Below are positions 32,586 through 40,800 of a DNA stretch of 64,000 bases, in pieces. The DNA lies in the NCBI GenBank assembly GCA_024711295.1, contig JANJTB010000016.1:1-64000 (forward strand). The letters are read 5' to 3'. How positions within the stretch are numbered: position 1 is the first letter of the stretch; each line of letters begins with the position of its first letter. The position numbers and the translations under genes are program-made. This DNA is from a bacterium. Lineage in GTDB: Bacteria > Bacteroidota > Ignavibacteria > Kapaibacteriales > UBA2268. Under the pieces are notes generated by a model. The model saw only the letters and a program-made list of their open reading frames with translations, searched no databases and was not told where the DNA came from.

Positions 32586-33974
32586 ATGAAAAAAATATTA
32601 AAGCTATATAATAATCAAAAGTACAGAGATTTATTTGTTGATTTATTCTTACCATTTAGTGTTGCTAAGTTTTATCTTGGAGTAATTTATGCAAATACCA
32701 GGAATTTGACAGAGGCAAAGAAAGTCTTTTATTTATTATTGATGGCTATTCTTCAATATATCTTTATAATTCCATTCTTGGTATATAATTATTCAAGTCT
32801 AAGGATCCGATTGCCAAGGATATTAGAGAAAAAGAAAGTCTTTGATGGGGAAATCAAAAAGGTAGGGCTTTATTGCCCTTACTTTGACATCTTTGCCGGA
32901 GGCGGAGAAAAAGTTTCTGCACATGTAGCAGATATTTTGGAGAGAAAATTTCCTGATGCCTATATTGAAATAATTCTTGATGATTTCAATATGTATAAAG
33001 TTAATGAAATCATGACTTTGGAACAGGTCAATAATAAATATGGAACAAGCCTGAAGAAAACAGTTTTTAAAATGTATGATCACGGTTATCTTAAAATGCC
33101 TTTTTTTCGCTTTGAGGAAAGTTTTATTAATACTTCGCAACAGTTCGATTTGTTTATTAATTTGACGATGAATTCATACCCGGGATTTGGAGCAATTAAT
33201 ATTCATTACTATCACTTTCCTGTTAAGACAGTAAAAGACAAATATTTTCAGGAATTATACAGCACTGCTTATGATTCTTATGTAGCTAACTCTGAATTTA
33301 CAAATAAATGGCAGAAAGAGATTTTCGGTACCGAAAACAATGTAGTAATTTATCCACCGGTAATTGTTGATAGATATAATAAGTCAATTCAAAAGAAGAA
33401 TATCATTATGAGTGCGGGGCGAATTTGCGAATCAAAAAATTATGACAAGATGATTGTTTTTTTTCAAAATAATGAACACTTGCTTGAGGATTATGAATTT
33501 CATATCGTAGGTACACTAAATCCTAACGCATATTATTATTATGATTATTTACAAAGTTTGATTGTATCTGACAAAATAAAATTCTTTAAGAACATTTCTT
33601 ACGAAGAGATGTGCTTAAGATATGGAGAATCAAAAATTTACTGGCACTCAATGGGCTATGGAGTAGATTACGAAGCTACTCCGGGTATGCTCGAGCATTT
33701 TGGTATTACCATAGTTGAAGCTATGTCGCATGGATGTGTGCCTGTGGTATTTGCAGGCGGAGGTCCTGCAGAAATTGTGGCAAACGGTCATTGCGGCTTT
33801 GTTTGGAAAAATGAAAGTGAACTCATTGAAAGTACTTCATTTTTAATTAAAAATCCCGATTCTTTGAGCAAACTATCGGAAAAATCAATCGCTGCATCAC
33901 AGCAATACTCTCATGAGGTATTTGAATCAGAAATGAGTAAATTAATTGACAAGTTAATTGAAGAAAAATTATGA
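32586..33974 (+). CDS. GT4-family glycosyltransferase (Alg11-like) with membrane anchor
   Basis: A 462-residue protein. An N-terminal hydrophobic segment (FYLLLMAILQYIFIIPFLVYNY, ~47-69) should hold it in the inner membrane, as in Alg11-type mannosyltransferases. The GT core begins VGLYCPYFDIFAGGGEKV. The middle has HYYHFPVKT and SEFTNKWQKEIFG. The donor half contains IIMSAGRICESKNYDKMI, FHIVGT, and HFGITIVEAMSHGCVPVVFAGGGPAEIV, a clear E-x7-like donor motif. It overlaps the next glycosyltransferase gene by 4 nt (ATGA). Probably builds a lipid-linked or surface glycan. Confidence 0.88.
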   Translation: MKKILKLYNNQKYRDLFVDLFLPFSVAKFYLGVIYANTRNLTEAKKVFYLLLMAILQYIFIIPFLVYNYSSLRIRLPRILEKKKVFDGEIKKVGLYCPYFDIFAGGGEKVSAHVADILERKFPDAYIEIILDDFNMYKVNEIMTLEQVNNKYGTSLKKTVFKMYDHGYLKMPFFRFEESFINTSQQFDLFINLTMNSYPGFGAINIHYYHFPVKTVKDKYFQELYSTAYDSYVANSEFTNKWQKEIFGTENNVVIYPPVIVDRYNKSIQKKNIIMSAGRICESKNYDKMIVFFQNNEHLLEDYEFHIVGTLNPNAYYYYDYLQSLIVSDKIKFFKNISYEEMCLRYGESKIYWHSMGYGVDYEATPGMLEHFGITIVEAMSHGCVPVVFAGGGPAEIVANGHCGFVWKNESELIESTSFLIKNPDSLSKLSEKSIAASQQYSHEVFESEMSKLIDKLIEEKL

Positions 33975-35155
33975 AAAGGTATGTATTAAAAGAGCTGTCT
34001 GAGTTTTTCGGCAAAGAGTATAAATCATTGCCTTACTTTCTGAGGGTTATTCCTGCAATAATATTCTATTTCCTGTATTACAAAGATATTTTTGGAATAA
34101 ACTTTTTGATAAGTAAGATTAATTACAGAAACAAAACACAGAAAATAAACTCAAAAATTGTCTTTTTCGAAGATGAATCGAACCATGTTTTTCTTGCGCG
34201 GAAAGTTGCTGTTGAGGGCAGTCAGCTAATCATCAAACCTAATAAAATTTATAGAAGATACCGAAGTGATTTTATTTGTTTTATGCTCGAGCACGACTTT
34301 AGCAACTGTGATATAATTCATGTAGGTACGATTGAAAATTTGCATCTGTCTAAAGAAAAATACCTTAAACAGTTTAAAAAATTACCTCAATACAAAGTTG
34401 TTACTGCACATTTATTCATAAACGATAATGAAGTCAAATATTTGTCACAATACTTTGATATGGTTTTAACTTTGACTGAATGGCAGGCAGAACATCTTAG
34501 AAGTTTAGGCATCAGCAATGTTGATTATATTCATCATCCGGTGCTAACATCAAATATTAAAACACCTGATAAAACATTTTGCAGGAAAAAGTATAATATT
34601 CCTGAAGATAAAATAGTGCTGTCATTTGCCGGTAATATCCGTAAACAAAAAGGAATTTTTCTTGTAATCAATGCTATCAAAAAGCTGGAGCCCGAGTATC
34701 AGAGTAGATTTTTTCTCAATATTTCGGGTAATACTTCATTCCTAGATAAAGAGAAATTAATTAAGAGCATTAGCGAACTCAATATTTCTAAAAGAATTGA
34801 TGTCAGAAGTGATTATATGCCTTTCGAAGAACTTGTCGAAAATATGGTTCTGGCTGACTATTTTTTGCTGCCTTATCATTACAGTTTCAAGAATATAAGC
34901 GCTCAATTGATAGAATTGGCGCATCATGGAGTAAAATGTATCGGAACAGACTCTTCCATTATTTCAGCAATGATAGATACCTATGGTCTTGGTTTAACTT
35001 TTAAGAGTAATGATTTAGATTCTTTTAACGACTTGCTTAGAAATATTGCTGATGACAAAGTCAGCACCAAAATTCCAAAACGTGACTTTGACAAAGATTA
35101 TGACTTCGACGACATTATCAATAAATATAAAATGATTTATAAATTGAATAATTAA
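33971..35155 (+). CDS. GT4-like glycosyltransferase
   Basis: A 394-residue GT-B-like protein. The donor half is recognisable: VLSFAGNIRKQKGIFLVINAI, FLNISGNTS, MPFEELVENMVLADYFLLPYHYSFKNISAQLIELAHHGVKCIGT. The N-terminal half is more divergent, with a hydrophobic stretch (FLRVIPAIIFYFLYY, ~23-37) that may contact the membrane. Translation is coupled to the preceding glycosyltransferase by an ATGA overlap. After it comes a 211-nt gap holding only a lone TACTTTTG (35198-35205), then the acyltransferase gene. Confidence 0.82.
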   Translation: MKRYVLKELSEFFGKEYKSLPYFLRVIPAIIFYFLYYKDIFGINFLISKINYRNKTQKINSKIVFFEDESNHVFLARKVAVEGSQLIIKPNKIYRRYRSDFICFMLEHDFSNCDIIHVGTIENLHLSKEKYLKQFKKLPQYKVVTAHLFINDNEVKYLSQYFDMVLTLTEWQAEHLRSLGISNVDYIHHPVLTSNIKTPDKTFCRKKYNIPEDKIVLSFAGNIRKQKGIFLVINAIKKLEPEYQSRFFLNISGNTSFLDKEKLIKSISELNISKRIDVRSDYMPFEELVENMVLADYFLLPYHYSFKNISAQLIELAHHGVKCIGTDSSIISAMIDTYGLGLTFKSNDLDSFNDLLRNIADDKVSTKIPKRDFDKDYDFDDIINKYKMIYKLNN

Positions 35156-35366
35156 ACTATGCTGATTTTATTCGCTGATAATTAATCAAAATATTGATAC
35201 TTTTGTACTATCCTGACTTAACTAATTCAGCAGGATATGTGTATGTGCCGGGAATAATTTTATTATCAACTGATATTGGTTAAACAATAATTTTGTTAAT
35301 ATAGTTATTCAACAAACGTAAAACAGATTAGTATTTTTTTTTGTTTAACACAATTTAATTACAATT

Positions 35367-36497
35367 TTGAATTATAATAATTTTTTAGAGAAATTCCGAA
35401 GAAAAACAACAAGCGGTGATTATTACCCCGAGGTAGATGGTCTTAGATTTATAGCAATTATCACTGTTCTGTTATTTCATATATCGCTTTCTGTCAAAAC
35501 GACAGGGCAGCCTGCAATCATCGGACTTAACATTTTGGAGCTTATTTTTAATAATGGATGGCAGGGTGTTGAGTTGTTTTTTGCTATAAGCGGCTTTATC
35601 ATTGGCCTTCCTTATGCAAAGCAATACATCAACGGTGGACGTCCGGTTGTAATCAAAACTTATTTGCTGAGGCGTGTTACAAGATTGGAGCCACCATATT
35701 TTGTTGCTTTAATACTTTTTCTTATAGTCCAATTGGCAATGAACCAAACAGAAATTTATAATGGTTTGCTAAGCTTATTTCAATCAATGTTTTACTTCAA
35801 TTTTTTAATAAATAATAATCTTGATTACCTGATAATTTCTGTAATTTGGTCATTAGAAATTGAGGTACAATTCTATTTGTTGGCTATTCTGTTGTCAAAA
35901 GTTTTTAAATTGAAGCTTTTTATACGTAGAACAGTTTTAGTTCTTTCAATCCTAATTTTCCCAATATTACAAATTTATGTAGTTTCATTGCCGACGACAA
36001 TATTTAATTTCATTCAATTTTTCCTTATTGGTTTTCTACTTGCAGATTTATTCCTTGATTCACGAAAATATGAAAGTTCAAACAAGATAACTGTTTTTTT
36101 AGGATTTGTAGCATTGGGTGTTATCCTTTTGGTTGACCACCGGATGAACATTTTTTATCAATATTTGTATTTAGTGAGTATGTTCTTGTTTTATTTCATT
36201 GTAATGAATAATGATTTTTGGAAGAAAATGATGTCATTAAGATTGATATCAGTTATTGGTGGTATGTGCTACACCATTTATCTGATTCACAGCCCAATTG
36301 TATCAGCATACTCAAGGATTTCATCATATTTAGCAATTTCCGATTATTACCTGGTTAATTGGATTATTGCATCATTTGTAATTACTCCGCTTGTCTTATT
36401 AGCTTCAGCGGTATTTTTCAGATATGTTGAGCAACCATGTATGGACAAAAATTGGTTTAAAAATCTACTAGAAAAATTCAACCCAAAAACAAAGTGA
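35367..36497 (+). CDS. Acyltransferase 3 family membrane protein (OafA/YrhL-like)
   Basis: A 376-residue polytopic protein. The family signature is at the N-terminus: EVDGLRFIAIITVLLFHISL with the catalytic-region His, and WQGVELFFAISGFIIGLPYAK. About ten membrane segments follow, with the usual RRVTRLEPPYFVAL loop. Such proteins transfer acetyl or other acyl groups onto exported glycans, O-antigen or peptidoglycan. Placed after two glycosyltransferase genes, it probably decorates the same glycan. The start is TTG at 35367, because a stop lies four codons upstream and no suitable ATG is available before the first conserved motif. Confidence 0.9.
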   Translation: MNYNNFLEKFRRKTTSGDYYPEVDGLRFIAIITVLLFHISLSVKTTGQPAIIGLNILELIFNNGWQGVELFFAISGFIIGLPYAKQYINGGRPVVIKTYLLRRVTRLEPPYFVALILFLIVQLAMNQTEIYNGLLSLFQSMFYFNFLINNNLDYLIISVIWSLEIEVQFYLLAILLSKVFKLKLFIRRTVLVLSILIFPILQIYVVSLPTTIFNFIQFFLIGFLLADLFLDSRKYESSNKITVFLGFVALGVILLVDHRMNIFYQYLYLVSMFLFYFIVMNNDFWKKMMSLRLISVIGGMCYTIYLIHSPIVSAYSRISSYLAISDYYLVNWIIASFVITPLVLLASAVFFRYVEQPCMDKNWFKNLLEKFNPKTK

Positions 36498-36589
36498 ATC
36501 TAAAGAATGTGTAAGCAAAATTCGATTTTTTTTGCTGAACTGCTAAAATAATCCTATTAATTTAAAATGGTTTCATTAGCAATAATCAA

Positions 36590-36982
36590 TTAATCTTTCA
36601 TATATACTTTTACTATTATCTGTAGCCACTCTTCGTGCCAGGCTTTGTGAACAAGTTGTCCAAAAATTACTTTTCCGGCATCCATGAGATTAGCTAATAT
36701 TTCATTTTTGTCTCTGGGGATATAGCCGAGCTTGCTTCCGTTAATATCAACAATTTTTATTGCTTTTTTGTCATGAGTATTATTGGGCTCTCTGACAAAA
36801 ATCATTTTATCGCCAACTGTTAAATTTGCTTCTGTTTCTTTTAGATCCAGATATGATGTACCTGCAACATGAGTTTTGATCAGGAATATTTCTCTCAAAA
36901 AAGGCATAGGCAAATTCTTGCCGTCAAAAGAACTTTCTATTGCATGAATTAATGAACTTTCAATTTTTACTAAGCTTTCCAT
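36590..36982 (-). CDS. HIRAN-domain protein
   Basis: A 130-residue protein whose C-terminal ~95 residues are a stand-alone HIRAN domain: IKTHVAGTSYLD (36-47), LTVGDKMIFVREPNNTHDKKAIKI (54-77), and KLGYIPRDKNEILANLMDAGK (84-104). HIRAN domains bind DNA ends, including 3'-OH termini, in the helicase HLTF, and are also found as small bacterial proteins of unclear role. Its first 23 nt overlap the end of the coiled-coil/HPD gene, implying coupled translation and a shared task. No helicase or nuclease domain is attached. Confidence 0.88.
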   Translation of the reverse strand: MESLVKIESSLIHAIESSFDGKNLPMPFLREIFLIKTHVAGTSYLDLKETEANLTVGDKMIFVREPNNTHDKKAIKIVDINGSKLGYIPRDKNEILANLMDAGKVIFGQLVHKAWHEEWLQIIVKVYMKD

Positions 36983-37793
36983 GTTCTGATATTAATTTAA
37001 GTTGTTCGATATGTTGTAAATAATTTTCGATACCTTTGTTAAATTGTTCGATCTGAATATTTAAATCCAACTTGTGATTTTCTATCCATTGTTCGTCGTG
37101 GATTTTGTATTTAAGTGTAAAAGGATATGTTGAAAGAATTTTCTGTATTTGAGAATTTAATTCTTTAATATTTTTTCGGGTTAGAGATATTATAGCATTT
37201 ATGTCATTTTCAACAATTTCTGATTTAGTGATATTTTTATTTAATATTAAATTGTAGATAAACCTCAGAGTTTCCAAGTCGGAGTTTTTGTATGCCTCTA
37301 ATGTAATATTCCAATATTTTAAATCGTGTTCATCAAATCCTATGTTGATATCAGGATGAATCCTTTTGACGATTTCTCTGAACAGTTGAATCAGCTCTTC
37401 TGCATCTTCCTTGCTAAGAACATTGAATTTATTATATACGGCTTGTTCATATTTTAAACGTAGATTTTCGAGTGCTTCGTGCCATGATTTGAGTTCTTTT
37501 TCTATAGCTGTTTCTATGACTTCGTAATCTACCTCTTCGCCTTTATTTATCATTGACTGCATCATTTCTGCCATAAATTTCAATCGTCGGTACTCAATTT
37601 CTAAGTTGATGCACTTTAGCTTGAGATTCCCTATTTTTGAAAAGAATTCAGTTTCGATAGACTTTGCAATATGACTGCCAAGGTCTTCTTTATATACAAG
37701 CAAAGTAGAAAGCTCGTCCTGAAGTATTTTCAGAACTGCTTTCTTTTCTTGATATTCTGTATTAAAGCCAATCTGGTTGTTTTCTGTTGTCAT
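36960..37793 (-). CDS. Coiled-coil protein with J-domain-like HPD motif
   Basis: A 277-residue cytoplasmic protein. Residues 15-125 form long charged helices typical of coiled coils. Residues ~133-185 read LIQLFREIVKRIHPDINIGFDEHD followed by YWNITLEAYKNSDLETLRFIY, which matches the end of helix II, the HPD loop (146-148) and helix III of a J domain, the region that stimulates Hsp70 ATPase. The C-terminal ~85 residues are again coiled coil. It lacks the Gly/Phe and zinc regions of DnaJ, so it would be a type III-like J protein. It is coupled to a HIRAN gene by a 23-nt overlap. Confidence 0.68.
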   Translation of the reverse strand: MTTENNQIGFNTEYQEKKAVLKILQDELSTLLVYKEDLGSHIAKSIETEFFSKIGNLKLKCINLEIEYRRLKFMAEMMQSMINKGEEVDYEVIETAIEKELKSWHEALENLRLKYEQAVYNKFNVLSKEDAEELIQLFREIVKRIHPDINIGFDEHDLKYWNITLEAYKNSDLETLRFIYNLILNKNITKSEIVENDINAIISLTRKNIKELNSQIQKILSTYPFTLKYKIHDEQWIENHKLDLNIQIEQFNKGIENYLQHIEQLKLISEHGKLSKN

Positions 37794-37819
37794 CAGTAAT
37801 TAGTACATTATATCTTGCG

Positions 37820-40800
37820 TTACTTTCGGATAATAAAACTTTCAGTTTGCCGGAATGAAGGTGTTATCAAGCTAATAAAGTATTTTCCGGAGCTTAAGAT
37901 TTTTGATGGTATTAATATTTCAGTAGTTCCCATCACTCCATCAAGCGAGATTGTTTCTGTCACTACTCCGTTAACATCATAAATGTTAAGATAAGTAATG
38001 CCTGACTCAATCAGATTTAATAGGATCATTATGTCGGAGTCAGCAGGATTTGGAGTTATTGAAATTATACCTCCATCTTCAGTATGATTATAAAGTCTTG
38101 CACCTCCTTCAAGGCATATTCCCAATGAAGTAAATTTCCCATTATTTGTGTTTGTACCTACAAGATTGTTATTCGTTGTAAAGTTTATAATTTCCAACTG
38201 AGATTCTAATGAATTTCCAAGCCCTGAGATAAATGGTAAGGTCAATGAAAATCCTTTTGTTTTATCGAAATCAATATTTTCGATTTTAATAATTCCTACT
38301 CCATCCGAAATGTTCAGATTGGCATCATAATCAGGGTATAACATCGTAGAATTATATTTTAGACTAAAACTTATTTTATCTACATCAATAAATTCCAATG
38401 ACTCTGTATCACTTATCTCAAAATGAAGATTAATCTTATCACCTGTATATGCCTGAGCATCCAATACATTAAGAGTCATTCTCGGTTTGCCGATTACTAC
38501 AGTATTAATTTCTATTTTATCAGTTATGTTGCAGATTTCATCAACTATCATTATGCTTTCGGTATAATTGCCGATTGTAGCATTAGATTTCCATTCAAAA
38601 TCAATAATAGCACTTTCTCCGGGTCCAATATTTATACCGGGCAAAGAAATTTCAATTTTATCTGAAGTACTAAATGTAAAATAATTGCTTACTGTTCCAT
38701 TGTTGAACACCGTGAAAGAGGATTGTTTACTATCGGATTGGTTAACTATACCTAAATCAATATTTTTATCCATTACCGAATAATCGGTTATCTCGAAATT
38801 ACCGGATATGCTGTAACGCACTTCAGGATTACCTTCTGAATTTGATATTATTACAAGTTCAGCTTTATTCAATCCGGTTTTTAAGGGTATAAACTCCAAT
38901 ATGATTTCTTCATTTTCTCCGGGCAGAATAGAAGTATTATCATAATTTCCGATTTTGAATGATTCAGAATCATCACCTTCGATTTTAATACTATTTATTA
39001 ACAGTGTTTCATTTCCATTATTTGAAACCAAGAATTTTTCAGATTTCACAGTGCTGCAGTTTAAAATACCAAAACCTTTGAAATTTGCCGCAAGTACAGG
39101 TCCAATACGCTGTTTAACATCAGCTTTTAATCTGATTTCTGAAATTGATTTACATAAAGTATCAGTAATAACTAATTTTTCAGAAAAACTTCCTTCGTTA
39201 GCCGATCCACTGAAAATAATATCTAACCCGACTGATTGATTTGGCAATAAATAAATTGCTGTCTTATCTGTAATGAAGTTGTTTAGGTTATTCAAAACGA
39301 AATATCCCGCATAATTACCTGTATTCCGTATGATTACGTTCTGAGTAGAAGGCTGATTCAAGTTAAGTACACCGAAATCAATGTTATCTCTATCGGGTGA
39401 AGCTTTTACACCATTGAAGTTTAAAGTAAACGGTACTTTATACAACGCATTTGGATTTGCATTACTTTCTGCAACGAGTGATGCAGTTTTAAAACCAGGA
39501 TTAACAGAATTAAACTTTATTGTCAGATTTACACTTGAAAATGGTTTGATAGTTAATGGTAAACTTGAAATTATCGTGAACTCATCGGAGTTATTTCCTT
39601 CAAAATAAAGTTTATCTATGATTAAGTCTTTACTGCCATTATTACTTACAGTAATTTCAGATTCAGTGTTGCCTTGGCAGAACAAATCTTCAAGAATGTT
39701 ATTGGCGATGTTGATATCAGGATTAGGATTAACACCTTCACCCAATAATTGAATTATCGCGGGGCTTCCGGTAACATCGTAGTGGAATTCGAGTGTTCCG
39801 GACGTTTTACCGATAATTGACGGTGTGAATCTTAGACTCAGTTTTGCTGATTCACCAACTCCAAGTGTAATACTTCCACCTCCGGAAATGGTTTTGAAAT
39901 CTTTGTCGTTAGGAGGTCCATACTTAGTATCAAGTATGTTGATTATTTTTGAGCTTTTGTTTACAACTGAGGCGGCATTGAGTGTATCCTTCGATTCACC
40001 TACAGGAACCTTGCCAAAATCAATTACCGTATTTGCTATTTCGAGCTCCGGAACAAGACCTACACCGGTAATTTTTCTGTAAAGTGTATCCGATTGTGTA
40101 TAGATAATTAAGTCAGCACTGTGATTACCTGTTTTAAAAGGTCGAAATTCAAAACTTCCGGATAATGCTGATTTGCCCTGAATATTTGTGTTGGTTATCG
40201 GGGTAAGCATTCTGAATGCTGATTGCTCAGCACCAGTAAGTATTACTTTTTCAATAAAGCAATCAAAATCAGAGATGTTGATGATAAAGTCGGATACAAC
40301 TGTGTCGCTCATACTTCCGACAAAAACATCTCCCATATCAATATTCCGGGCATTAATCAATGGCTGAACTATTGCCCACAGAGAATCTGAAATATCTGTT
40401 TGCAAGTCATTCCTGCCTCCACCTGCACCCCAAACGTAGGTATCACTTAGTCCGATATCTGTTGTCAGAATTTTAGTGCCAAATGTACCTGCCTGAGTAA
40501 AATATCCGGCAATGAAATGGTTGCCAAGTGCATCGAGAGCTATTGACATTCCCATATCAGTTCCTAATCCACCTGCTGATTTAACACTTAGGATATTGCC
40601 ATCTGTGTCGTATTGTGCAACAGATACATCATGGAATCCTTTGCTTTTGAGATTAAATTTCCCGAAATTTGCATCCAAATAATATGTTCCTGCAACATGT
40701 ATCCGGTTTGATGAATCAACCTCGAGAGCATAGGCAAAATCATTCCCCTTGCCTCCTGCACTTTTTGCCCAGATAAACTGACCCTGTGCATCCATTTTAG

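Noticed and set aside
32823-33140. 105-codon minus-strand frame inside the glycosyltransferase at 32.6 kb
   Set aside because: It is a shadow of a clear GT4 gene, with a composition typical of reverse-frame translation of AT-rich DNA and no signal or domain.
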